A stretch of 64,000 nt of DNA from Saccharina japonica. Its lineage: Eukaryota > Sar > Phaeophyceae > Laminariales > Laminariaceae. Each line of letters begins with the position of its first letter. Position 1 is the first letter of the stretch. The position numbers and the translations under genes were made by a program. Of this stretch, positions 21,847-34,500 are shown piece after piece. The stretch covers positions 1-64,000 of the forward strand of contig MEHQ01002595.1 of NCBI GenBank assembly GCA_008828725.1, written 5' to 3'. The notes beneath the pieces are model-generated. The model saw only the letters and a list, made by a program, of their open reading frames with translations, was not told where the DNA came from and searched no databases.

Positions 21847-22131
21847 CGTCGGTGACTTGCGTCTCGTTCACGTCGCACTACAGTAGTACGCGACCTATGT
21901 CATTGTATAAGGCCGGCCAACCAAAACTGACACCGTCAATCGAGCTAAAGGCGTAAGTAGGTATACCGTATACCTACGCACTGTATTCAGTTTCAGCCAA
22001 TTTAGATACACTAAGTACGCCTTGCAATCGGGACAAGGTGTTTATGCACGCCACTGTCGAACACAAGGCTTTCTGTCCCTCCCTGCGGTTCGCCAGCCCC
22101 CCGTCGTACCTATTTATGGCTGAAACGGTTC

Positions 22132-22526
22132 AGGTGCACCTCTCTGTGTCTATACAAGGTGGACTTGACCTGTTTTTGGCTTTAATGGTACTTTTACAAA
22201 TGGCACGATCTGTAGCTACGAATAACACTTTCCCCAAGTAAGAAATGTTGTCTTGGCCAACACCGCGACTCTTACTGTGATATTTACTGGGTGCGAGGTG
22301 TTCTGAGTAACAGCACATGGAAGACCCCCGCTAGAGGGGATTTCACTATATGTTCGCGCCGCATTGTTTATAGGGCTCGGGTCCGCTGGCTGTCAGCCCC
22401 GGCCCCAACGTCCCCGTGGTCGTGTTGAAGTTGCCAGAAGAGGGGTCAACTGAGTCATGTATAGATAGGTACAATTGAAACCAAAAATAGCGGAACGCCA
22501 ACTAAAGTATACAAAGAGAGGTGCTC
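22132..22526. mobile_element. Miniature inverted-repeat element downstream of A'
   Basis: AGGTGCACCTCTCTGTGTC at the left pairs with the ACAAAGAGAGGTGCTCT region at the right. Inner arms continue (TTTTTGGCTTTAATGGTAC against GGTACAATTGAAACC). Same family and relative position as 15,542-15,910. A half copy lies near 26,720-26,800 in intron 1 of gene B. Confidence 0.6.
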
Positions 22527-23385
22527 TTGGAATCGTCCAGACGACAATGAGTACGATCGCACGAGGGCCAATCACAGAGAAAGCCATCAGGAAGCCGTTC
22601 ACCGAGGGTAATGTACACTATTAAATAGTTAAAAATGGATCAAAAGGCATACAACTGACAGTAGGTATACCTATATTGTGGGGTTTTGCCCTCGGTGTAA
22701 ACTACATCGTCTTGCATGCCTTCATCGCTGCCCTAAGATAGGGTACAGCTCTCTGCGGAGCGTAACGTATGCATGCGTAGATATTGCCTAGCTACAGCAG
22801 GCAGTCACACGGTTTTCGTATGCTGCCAGTGTTCGCCAAGAACACACGCGGTGCGGTGCGTTCTCCCAGCAATGACTGCCTGCGCCCCTCGTGGGAAATT
22901 TTGGCGGTGCGGCTTGGTTTGTTTCCCAGCAAGCTGAAGAAGTCTTCGTTAGGAAGTACTTCTTATCCAGACACATCATTTCTGTTTTGAGCGTTGAAAA
23001 GGTCCAGCACTACAGTACCACCATGGGCCGTAATCCGTACACGCATTCTTCTTGTTGTCCTCTATTAATATCTGCTTGTTGAGTTGGTTTTCGAGGCCTG
23101 TTCCGGCAGAGCTATATATACGGCAGACGTTTAAACTGGAACCCCCGAAAAAAAAACAGCGTTCGAGCCGCATAGTAACTTGGCATCAACGTGTCGAGCA
23201 GCATGGCAAAAATTAATTGCGTGAAACGTGTTACTCGTGAAGCGAACTAAAGATACACACATACTACGCGTACCGCTCGATCGAGGCGAAACAGACCAAA
23301 TTCCCGCTCATTTGTTTTCACATAAAAACACGGCAAAAATGGCGCCGAACTAAACCTAATAGACGCGACCCCGAGAAACCTAATT

Positions 23386-23402
23386 GGGGGGGGGGGGGGG
23401 GG
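23386..23402 (+). repeat. Poly-G tract (17 G), followed by a 22-base poly-T at 23,553
   Basis: An uninterrupted G run near the right end of the A' downstream segment. An uninterrupted T run occupies 23,553-23,574. The stretch from 23,400 to 24,690 holds no gene I can support. Confidence 0.9.
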
Positions 23403-24697
23403 TTCCGCATGGTCCGTGCTAAACACGAACAGACACGTATTATGTTGATCCTCGTGTTCATTTATGCCCATAATACATGGTCCTCGAATCAGAAATTCAA
23501 AAAGTAAAACGGTTTCAGCATTTCTACAGCTAGCTACAGCTCACAGCTGACGTTTTTTTTTTTTTTTTTTTTTTGTAAAAAAATTCGGGTTATATAGTAT
23601 CAGTGCGCAGAATGATCATGGGATACCCTTGTTACATTGCCCTGCTGATCCGGGTAGTATCCAGGGGAGTCACTGAACCATATCCTTAACGAGGAATAAA
23701 CACATAGCACGCGCGAACGGCTTATTATAAAATCGAGTAGTAACTACCAGGCTCCTAGTAGTACATCACGAAACCTACACCAATATCACAAATAACACAT
23801 AGAACAAAAATTCTACGCAGCTCCCAAAGTTGAGTATCTACTATTCAATCGGTTGAACTCACAGCTGACGTATTTATAATTATTTTATTTTACTGAAAAA
23901 ATACAGTACGTCAGATGTCAGTCTTGTGGGAGTATTACGAGTACTACTGTGATTTTATTAAGCAGTGAGCAGTAAGCGGTGCAACCTATACATCATGGAG
24001 CAGCATGCTACAGCAGCTGGACGGTACAACATGTACGAACACTGGTTACGTATTCGACGATATTACCCCATGTAGGGCACCTGAAGCAATAATCTCAAGT
24101 GCTACGCAATTACCGGAGCACAAGCAACCTCGCGCGCTACTTACCATGGCAGTTGACGCAGTAACCCACAAACATGGGCCACTTTCTTTTGGGCATGTTT
24201 TCGCACATTGCCGTACGTTTCGCAATCCGTATATTATTTCGTTTTTTTCGAGCTGTTTTGGTTGACATCGCCGCTGCCAGCAGGTTATCTAAAACTGTGC
24301 AGAGTTTCGCGGCAATCGCTTTGATATCGCGCGCGTTTGAGCGTCGTCTTGAAGTTGGAGCGTCATGCCGGGGGTTACGCCCCACCTCTCTGGGATTCAG
24401 GTACAGCAGTACTACTGCTGTACGTACGTATCATACGGTACACGGTACACATACAATACGTCGTAATCAACACGTACACATACATACGTCGTACGTAATC
24501 ACAATTTGTTTTTGTGTTTTTTTGTTTTTTAGCTGTGTTGCCAGCAGCCCGTTTGTGCGCAATACGGCACGCAATCGACTTGGGTTCTCATATCGCCATA
24601 TCGCCATGCTCATACGTAGTTTATTGAGATATGCTGCTACCTTTGGACGACTTTGCCCGCGTGTCTGCTCAGTGCTGCCTTGTTCTGTTTCCCAGTT

Positions 24698-25106
24698 GGG
24701 AACTGATAAAATCACGACTACGTAGGCGAGATTTAAATCACGACTACGGGGACGTTTACGAGCCATCCCCGGACTTCAGGCCTTGCGATTCTGGTTGAAG
24801 ATAGGTTCAGGGTTGGGGATAGGGTTAGGGTTATTTTTAGTTGCCGGTCCTTTGGGCTGTGAGAGTTACAGCGACGGTATTTTACGTGATAATTGCCTAG
24901 AGGTTAGGGTTTATTCCCCAAGAAAGGCGCTGCTGCAGGGCTCAGCTGTTGTTGCACGCTGGTCTGTGGGATTTGGTTGGTGTGCTGGAGAAGACGGCTG
25001 CAACGGGAAAATGCGAAACACAAGGCCTAAAACCCGGGGATGGCTCGTAAACGTCCCCGCAGTCGTGATTTAAATCTCGCCTACGTAGTCGTGATTATCA
25101 GTTCCC
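24698..25106. mobile_element. Inverted-repeat element, ~409 bp with ~73-bp arms
   Basis: The left arm starts GGGAACTGATAAAATCACG and runs to about 24,770. The right arm (25,034-25,106) is its complement apart from a few mismatches or indels, and both contain ACGTAGGCGAGATTTAAATC. The centre (24,771-25,033) includes telomere-like GGGTTAGGGTT. Apparent proteins beginning MARKRPRSRDLN on both strands come from the two arms. I could not find a convincing target duplication. Confidence 0.75.
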
Positions 25107-25165
25107 CTGTTAGTTGGGTCCATTTTTTTCAATCCTGGAACCATACCCCTCGGATTTCACTTTGG

Positions 25166-25330
25166 GAAAGGTTTGCGCACATTTTCAATGATATTTCGAT
25201 GCGCGGGGTGCGGGGACGGACAGCCAGGCGGCGAAATTGTTCCCGCGCCGCCTTCAACTTGTCAGCGAAGGACGCCCGGCCAGGAGGTCATAGCTACGGG
25301 TAGAGTACAGAGGTGCCAGTACCCGTCCAG
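25166..25330 (+). promoter_or_regulatory. Conserved upstream block of gene B
   Basis: It shares GGGGTGCGGGG, GGCGGCGAAATTG, TAGCTACGGGTA and GTACAGAGGTGCCA with genes A and C, and ends about 180 bp before the start codon. Probable core promoter or 5' UTR. Confidence 0.6.
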
Positions 25331-25510
25331 CAGACCCCTGTTTTATGTGGGCACCTCCTCCTGCTGCTGTGCTGCTGTTTATCTGGATTTGTCGCCGACA
25401 GGCTCGCTCGTGCTTGTGGAATACCTGGCAATAGGCCACATATTCCTCATTCCCACCAAGCTTGTTCCACTAGAAACAACAGTACACCAGTAGGAGGGTC
25501 AACCTTCACC

Positions 25511-28500
25511 ATGAGAGGGGAAGGCGACGACAACACCGACCGAAATACGACAAATACGGCATCTGGTCTTCACAAGAGCTGTGACCGCTGTGCAGTTAAA
25601 AAGAGGAAATGCTACGGTGGAAACCCATGCCGGTGAGTTATACGTACCACCCGTGGCATGTTCGAGTTGGTGCCAATGTCAATGTTGCGTGCTCTGCTGC
25701 CTTTCTTTGCCAACTCCTTGCAGCGTGAATAAGACTCACAACTGAATATCGTACACGATACGATCTGATGAATGAGGCCGAGAGACAATATTGCAAGGTT
25801 ATGTTCTGTAGGTGCTGTGGAGTTAGGGTACGACGGGTATGGAAGTGTGAACTTACAGAAGTTCAGGGTACGGGTATGAAAGTATTGCATAATTCACAGA
25901 AGTTCCGGGTATTGTGACACAGGCGTACAAAACTCATCACAGAAGTTCCGTGCGGGTACGATACAATAGTTGTACCCTTACCCCGGGTATTGTAGCACGG
26001 GGCGTACAGAACATACAGAAGTTCCGGGTACAGGTATGGATGTCGTACATAACTTACAGAAGTTCCGGGTACGGGTATGAAAGTGTTACAGAACTCACAG
26101 AAGTTCCGGGTATATTGTTGCACGGGCCTACAGAACTCACAGAAGTTCCATCCACGGGTATAAAACCCTTGTACCCGTACCCCGGGTATTGTGGCACGGG
26201 CCTACAGGAACTTACAGGAGTTCCGGGTACGGGTATGAGCGTCGCACAGAACTCATAGAAGTTCTTTGTAGGGTAATAATACCCGGGAAAAAAACCGGGT
26301 TTGGTTATTTACGTACCCTACAGAAACAATCTTGCAAAGTTTGCATACGTACCAGTACAGCAGTCGTACAGGACACCTCATAAGAAACAGGAAAGCTGTC
26401 CAAGGCTGCATTTCTTAGTCGACAGAAGGTGGTTTAAACGCTATAAATTTGATATAAAACGACTCTCGAATTTATGATTTTCTCTAATTATCAGACTTAC
26501 TTGCTTTTCTCTTGGAGCATTAATAGCCTGTTTCTAAATGTTGTGTCCTGTACTGTTCTCCTAAAAGGGCTGGTGAACCGACAAAAATATCTCACCTACC
26601 CTGTAGAACAGCTACGTACGTACAGGTATTGAACCACAATTTTTGGCTGGTTGACAGTCTCGGCATCTGGTGTGACCGTCTGTCTATATTTTAGTTGCCA
26701 AAAAGCGATCGTTCGATTCATTTAAAGGTACACTTCAAGCCAAAAATAGGCGACGCGGAAGTTGAGTAGCTGAGAATAGATGTACCTTTGCCTTTTGAGC
26801 CATGTGTAGGTACGATGGAGCGCAGGCCCAATATCAGGCGGGGCCGGGAAGCCTTTTCCCGGATGCAATGCGCCGTATACGTATGAATGGCTCAAAAGGC
26901 GTTATACCGATTTTTGGGTAGTTTTGTTTTATTACTTGGCGTAGGAGTGTAAGGCGATAGTGTGTTTTTTGTTACTTCCCTTTCCCCAAAGAAACACCAA
27001 AGTAGGATTTGAGGTAAGTTCTTTCGAAAAGGGCAAAAAAGTATAATTTCATTATGTGCACGTACGGTACATTTTTGCTCTCCCGGCAATGACATATAAA
27101 CACCAAGCGCTTCCAGAACTCGCGCGCACCACCTGCGCTGCTTGCTGAACATGACACGACGACCGCTGGGAGCACACAGGCTCAAAAGGTGTAGCTGGGG
27201 TATGACGCGTAAATGACCGGCGTTGAAATGTGCCAGCGCAGGCGGACTATCCGCGAGCCGCTAACGCGGTACACTCGGCCGCTTGGTGTCGTCGAGGCTG
27301 CGTCGTTCCTCAAGGACCACTCGTACTCGTGCTCGTACCGACTTGTTTGTGAGCGCGACAGTATGTATTTGTGCGGTACGGCCTCGATATCGGTACCGGA
27401 CACTTCGGTAAGTTCTGGATCGTTTCGATACCTGTACCCGACACTTCAGCAGGTTTGTCAGGCCCACCAAACAATACGCCGGGTATTTGTATACCCTACC
27501 GACCATTATCTTGGAGGTTTTGGTCGAAACTCATTTTTGCAAGCTGTTTGTAACATCATATTATATTTCGATCGCACGTACTACGAGCCTTGTGTAACCT
27601 CATGCAGTATATACATGCCGTATTTGAGGAGAACAAAATCAGAAGCTACATCATTCAGGGAGTGTGTATATGTAGCACATCAGTGACTGCAGTATCACAT
27701 GTTTTCGCCGCATATGTAATGTACATGAAACTCCTGTACTGAATTTGCAGCACGCATGTTGCTCGCTGCCTTCTTGCCACCTGTCTACCTATGGGGCTCC
27801 CGCTCGTGACAGACGCTGCAAACAAATGGGTGAGAGCTGCATCTACAGCAAGCGGCGGCGTGCATATCCCGCTCAGACTCCCGGACCAGTTGTTGTGGGC
27901 TCAGCGAGCGGCCTAAGAGTCCTCGCACCATCGCCTCTGCCAGTCGGAAGTGGTGTATCGGCTGCGCTTCTGCAGTATGGGGTGGTGTCACTCAAGAGGT
28001 TAGTTTTTCTTAGAGTACAAGTGCGAGCATACAGTACTGATGTACCGAGTCTTCTCTTCCCATCTGTATATAATAGTGAAACTTGGTAATGGGGTGCAAC
28101 CTCAGTACCTCCAGCAGTCAAGTCTGCGATGCATTATGCTGTGGGCTGTGGGGTGACTACGAATTGTGCTGAACCAGAACGAACGAACATCTACGTATTC
28201 TAGCTGTGGTGTGTATATCTGATTTTCCATGGAAAAATGTAGCGTCAGCAACAACAGCAGGAGCAGTGGCAGGAACGACAGGAGCAGCACAACAGCAGCA
28301 CACCACCATCAGCAGCAGCAACGGTATGACACACCAAGTCAGGGCCACCATCGATGTACGCCCTGCTTGTCGGTCCAACCCTCGTACCCCTTTCGTACAC
28401 GCTCTCGGTTTGTTGTGTGTTTCCTGATTTCCGAATGCAGATTTCGGCTTGATTGAATTCAAGACGACACATGTACTACTGCTGTTGTACGATATCTGCA

Positions 28501-31500
28501 GCAGAGTTTCTCCGTCCTCCCATCAGTAGCAGGGTGGGCCTGACAGCACCACCTTATCACCTTGAACCATGTCTTGGGACACGACCCTACGGTAGCGTTG
28601 CTGTGGACGGACACTTTCTGCCTATTGATAGAGTTGTATTTTGACATAACTCTCTTCTTGCGTATTTAAAAACCATAAACCGTAATGACATTTACGTTCC
28701 GAATTTAGTTTCAAACATGGCCCAGCCATGCTTCTAAAACAACACCGTGCCGCGCCCGGCTCGACCAACTGTGGACGACTTGCCACACAACCTGCACGAG
28801 AAGGATTGGCTAGTATGTACGCTTGCACATATATAACCCGTCAGGCCTGTCGTTGGTGTTGTGTGCGTTGAGCGGGGTGGGTGAAAGTGGGCCAAAACAA
28901 TGTCGAATCACACATACCACGCACAAACCACACACACCCCCAAAACAATAAAATGGCGCCCTACACTCTCGTGCGACCTCGTTATTAAAAGGGCGTTATT
29001 TCCTTGGAAAATCAAGAAACGCAAGGCTCAGGCTTTATGCTCGTGCTCCTCACTGTAAACAAACAGGCCCCAACTAGTTTACTCGAACGCCTAACAATGA
29101 TTTGTGTGTACTGTACAACAGCAGCGAACCTCATATCGACTCATGGGCCCACATAATATAATATGCGGGGATGCCTGTGTTCCCCCTGCTAAACTTGCGA
29201 CACTATATATTACAGAAGTACTGTACGCAGTCATGGGTGATATTAACTTTCGGGATGCAATATCCGTCCAGGCTCGACTCGTGACTCGGAACAGTGTGTT
29301 GTAGGCTAACTCCAGCATCAGGCAGTATACGCGTCCGAGTTCCAGAGGCTTATCATGTTACTTTGGCAGCAACCTCAACCGTCACACAGCGGTTTTCTTG
29401 TTTTTCGCAGTTTGTAGCAGAACGAGTACACGAGATATAGCGTATAACGTACGACTATCGCCACGAGCGCGAGAACATTTTGTTTTTTTTAAGTTACCGT
29501 TCGCGAAAAAACAGACCAAGATTGGGTTTGTATCATACCAACCGTCTGCTCGCATTATTTTTTTAATAGGATAAGCATAATATCACCCCGAGGCCAATGC
29601 AACGCAAGGCGTGTGTAGAGAGGCGCGGTATCCCGTTGCCGTAGCCGTGAGCTGTGACCGTCGGCTTGGCACCATCCAGAGCGCTTGTGCACGTAAAGCT
29701 CAATCAGCGTAGTGCAATTAGTGCTCGGTGTATTGATCGACCGGATTCCGAAATGTTGCAACGGGTCTCTCGTCGGTCTCAGGTGCAGGTTCAGCCCTTC
29801 CCCGGCGACGGGCCTTGTGGGCATGCAGGAGAATATGTTCTTGAGCGACTACTTCGGCTGTGTTGGCTTCCTGCCGTTGACCGACCCGAGGTATAGCAAC
29901 CGAGTTCCTCCGAAAATGCATTCAAGCGAAATGGCTGTCTTGGTTGAGTGTTTCTCCTGCAAGGAGTAGGGTTTGCATGTGGCTTGATAGCGGTTATAAA
30001 TACTCACGGGATAGTAGCTGTTCTTCTGTCATACACCATAGAAGTAGTTCTGCGAAGCCTACGCTGTAAACGCCCCCCCCCCCCCCCCCCCCCCCCCCCC
30101 CCTTCTCGCAGGGAGGTTCCCGTCGGAAACAAGAAATCGTGTTTCGAAACCTTATCTTGAAAACCACCTTAACACTGCTTGTACTCGTAGAGGCCGTCTA
30201 CAGTAGTACTGTAGTTTTTATAGATGCAACCCTCTCCTTGACATGTCGAGTGCGGAAGCTGGTGCAGCCCGTCCTGTATATCTGAGGAGTACCAGCAGTA
30301 TCCAGGTTGACAGGATGCGTTGCTCTTCAGGTAAGTACCAGGTATACATCGCGGTATCTATCTGTAGTGTGACACAATCATGTGCAATGTCACGCTTGTT
30401 TCACCACCTGGACCTTCCTTGCTCTCGGTTTTCCCGTCGTCAGCAACATCCGCGAAACGATGGTCAGCATGTTTGCTGGGCCGGCTTCCGTGCAACATCC
30501 AGACTCCGGGGACTACTCGACAACAGAGGGGCACTTCGGCACGCTCATATCGGAGGATAGCCAACTTCCTGTAGACCCTTCTACTTGCGTCTTCTGGTGC
30601 GCGGTCGCTCTCGGATCGCTGGTGAAGGGCCGTCCAATCGAATCTGTGAGCAACGGTGGACCGAACAGTGTGTTTAAATTTGTCGCCAGCATATTCATCA
30701 CGGTCAGACTTGCAGCAACGTTAATTGTGTATCGTGGGATGTGGTACGAAGATGGCGAAGGAGTCTGCTCGTCGGTAGAGATCTCTATCTCAGCTTAACC
30801 TGCTGGATTCCCTTCTGTGACAGGTGGAAAAATACTCCCGTCTGGCTAGGGACGCGTTGGCAAAAGCGTTTGGTCCCCCGAGCGCCGAGGTAGCAAGGTG
30901 GGTCTACGACCTCGTGGGCCTATGCCTGTCGTCGATTAATAGGGTGTTCTCTATTTTTTGGTCCGTTCTAGGGGGCTCGTCGGCAACGATGTCTTAACAT
31001 GGTACCTGCACGTGCGCAAAAAGGAAGTTACTATTTGTATGTTTTGCTCGGTATGGACATTCTCCGGCAACAGTCAAAATGATCGTTATAATCAGCAGTG
31101 TTCATGTTATTTCATTTATCGGTAACGAAAACCCTGGTAATTATCATTACGGTAGTGGAAGACAACAGTTTTAGTAGTTTTTGTACCGTTGCCACAAAGT
31201 GTTACCGCACCCATACTTGGTCGGGCGACTTCGTCAATGTGATGGACGAGTCCCTCGGTCATTTCAATAATATGCGGTGCTCCGCCCTATATATTGCCGC
31301 AGAGATTACCTTATGTCGGCCGTTGCATCTTGCCTCTGTTCCTGCCCGCAGCAGGCGCTGTCTTGAACGCACATTTTAATTCGCTATTCAAGACAACTAC
31401 CCCCCTCCTCTCACTTCCCTTTTCATCTCGTCTATGACAGGGCATGGGCTATCTTGGCGTATATGAGCGCCTTCTGCGGAGATCACGTGAGAACACACCA

Positions 31501-34500
31501 CGCGCGAGCGGAGTTGGCGTTATTCATGCTTAGCAGCCAGCCACGAATGGCGTTGAGCTGATTGTTTTGTCACGAATATCCTAAATAAGTTTAAGCATGC
31601 AGAGCGCAAGCCCAGACAGTGTAGCTGTGTACTGGCGCCGAAACGAATATTTTTCTGATGTGTATGGATATTTTCGTAATCAGCAGAGATAAATTCTTAA
31701 CTATTTTAATATATTGGCCAATCCAGCGCAATGTCTTAGAACTTTTTGTTATTATGTTCACCATACTTTTTTCATGGGTGGACTGGAGACTTTAGACGTC
31801 TCGCTATCCGGGCATGCGCTGGATGCTTCGCTATGCTTACCTGCTTGATGCATGATACCTGTAGTGTTCATGTGATACTCCATTCTCACGGAAAATAACG
31901 ATTCTTCGGTGTGGGGGTTTTCGTCTCGTCGGCAAGTTGTGTATCCCCTGCTTCTTCCGTGACTTTGTGTTTTTCTGCGCTGATCGCTATACACATAAAT
32001 CCGCCGCGGTGCATACGTAGTCGTCAGAGTCGATGTGCCTGAGCGTGTGATTCGGTCTTTGAACTGATGTCGTTGTTCTACGAGCGCACTGTGGTTATTT
32101 GCGTCGGTCCTATGGATTTTTATTTGCTCTTGGTATGCGGCCGTCTTGCTCGTTCGGGGGCGAGTTTAGCAGGTGAGGGAGGTCCGCGGGTGTATGGTAT
32201 TGGGTTCGTTACAAAGAGTACTTTATACCCAGGTATACTGTCCGAAATAGTATGACATATTTTAGAGACTTGATATGGTATTCGGGGGCTGTGATATGGA
32301 TAATCTATACCAATTGTAGAAGTAGGTTCCACCCCGTTCTACCTCGGCAGAAATCTGAGTAAATAGAGTATAGTAGATACTTGGCGGGATGCTGAATGCT
32401 ACCCGACTGCCGAACTACATTATACCAAACCCATTTTTCGTAAGATTACGACGGTATGGTAATGGGGGGCGGAAGTATAGGTAAAATATACCCATCGGTA
32501 GGCTATACCAGGGTGGGTTACCGGGATACCCAGACCCTGGGAGGTGACCCTGACCCCTACTACATGCTTTACCACACCCACCTTTGTACAAAGTCTACGG
32601 AATATAATGGCACTTAGAAACAGGGTATGTATTACAAACCGGTACTGTATCATTTTGGCGAACAATTATACATTTCCTGGCACTGGTACTCAGTCTACCA
32701 ATAGACTGTGTTTGGCGATGACATCTGATGAGCTGTTGTAGACGTAAGTGGCTGGCCCATCCGCCGCCTAACACGAGCATTAACCCGCCTGCCTGCCCAC
32801 CAGGAGAACTTCCTCGCGTTCCTGCAACGCGCCAACGATATTTTGTACGATGTCCAAGAAGAAGGAAACGAACCGCTGCCAGCGGTGAGAGTCGTGAGAT
32901 TTCGGAACGGACTGTGGTTGTAAAAGGCTTACTGCCGTCATTGGTTGTCCCGTACTGTGCTGCTCGTGTTTGCATCCTACGGTAGCCCACTGCTGTTCTA
33001 GTGCATACGCTGTGGGTGGAGTTTGGCTGCCGTGACACGCAACACCTTGCCTGGTACGTTTTTCACTGGATAGGACGCCGAACAACCCAAGACTTTGGTG
33101 GTGATGTGCCGCTATTGGGTGTTATGCCACCGGGCCTAGACCCTTGCCCCGGTTATGTTACAATATAAAACGTTCGCTGCCGACAGGCAGGGGGCGTGTT
33201 CACCGGGCATTATCACAGGAATGCAGGCATGTGGAATCATGAGTTTTTATTTTCCCTCACTGTAGTTGTGAAAACGTATCGGAGCAAGGCGTGTCCTTTT
33301 TTGGAACTGCTGTGCAATAATTTCACGATTAGTTCGAACGTACGGCCTTCGCAGACAGATGGTCGTGTCACCATACACGAGACCCGTCCACCGTCATTGG
33401 GGACGGTCGCCCTGATTTCATGGCTGCTACCTTGCCTTTAATTCTCAATAGGGACTTGCAGACGTTGTGAATCAGGGTGAGACAGTCAAGATATTCGCCG
33501 GAGATGCTAACATGGAGGAGGTGAAGTCGTTCTGCAACCGAGAGCGAGCTGTCCCACAGGTGTGTACAAGTATTGCTGCAGTAGCTGGGATCAAACGCCA
33601 GGTGAAAATTCGACATTGCACCGTATTATAGGATAGATTGGATGTTGTCAGTGCCAACCGTTGCAGTACGCCATGTTCATGGCCCAGCTGCACGTCTAAT
33701 TCACGACGCGGGTTCCCACATTTTCCAATGCACCCTTCCAGATGAACGAAGCGGCAACCGAAGGCGAGATCTGCCAGTTCCTGATGCAATCCTTCAGATC
33801 TCTCGAGCAAGCTCTTTACGAGAACGTTTTTGAACACCTGTCTACTACCCACGTAAATGAGGGTGACGACGAGCCTTCCACCGGGAACCCAGTTAGCGTT
33901 GAGATGTCGGGGGAGTCCAGCCCGCACTTTGTCGCGTCTTTGATGCGGGAGTCAGGGGATGGTTCCCGTTCTTCCGGGATTTTGGAGATGATGACGATGA
34001 CGCTGAGAACGCACTCTAGTCGATTTCAACGGCTCGAGCTCGCGGCGGACCGGTAAGAGGCGTGGTCGCTTGCGTGGGTTCACCATGTTCGTGTCTTGGA
34101 CGAAAGGTTGTGTTCCTGAAAAAATCATCTAGCTTGCGCCTCCGTGGTCATCTCGTAATATATCCGTGGACTATATGTGTTGAAGTTGTTTTCTCGATAT
34201 TTCCCTTGTACTTAGGGTTGGTCTGTTCCGTTCATATCCCCACGAACTTGTTCGAGCACGGCTGCAAACAACTTCCTTAAGTATCCCTTCGGTGTCGACC
34301 TTTGACGTGTGTGATGCTGCCACAACCCTCTGGACAACAGGTCGAGCATTCGAAGGGGCATCGGGGGGCTTATCATAAATGGGTGAGCATCGTGCGTTGC
34401 CCGTCCTGACTGAATCCCGAGCTTTTTCGCCCACCATTTGTGCTTAGTTCGTTCTACCGACACCCTGCCGTTGCGGCACCCCATCGGTATACATTTAATG

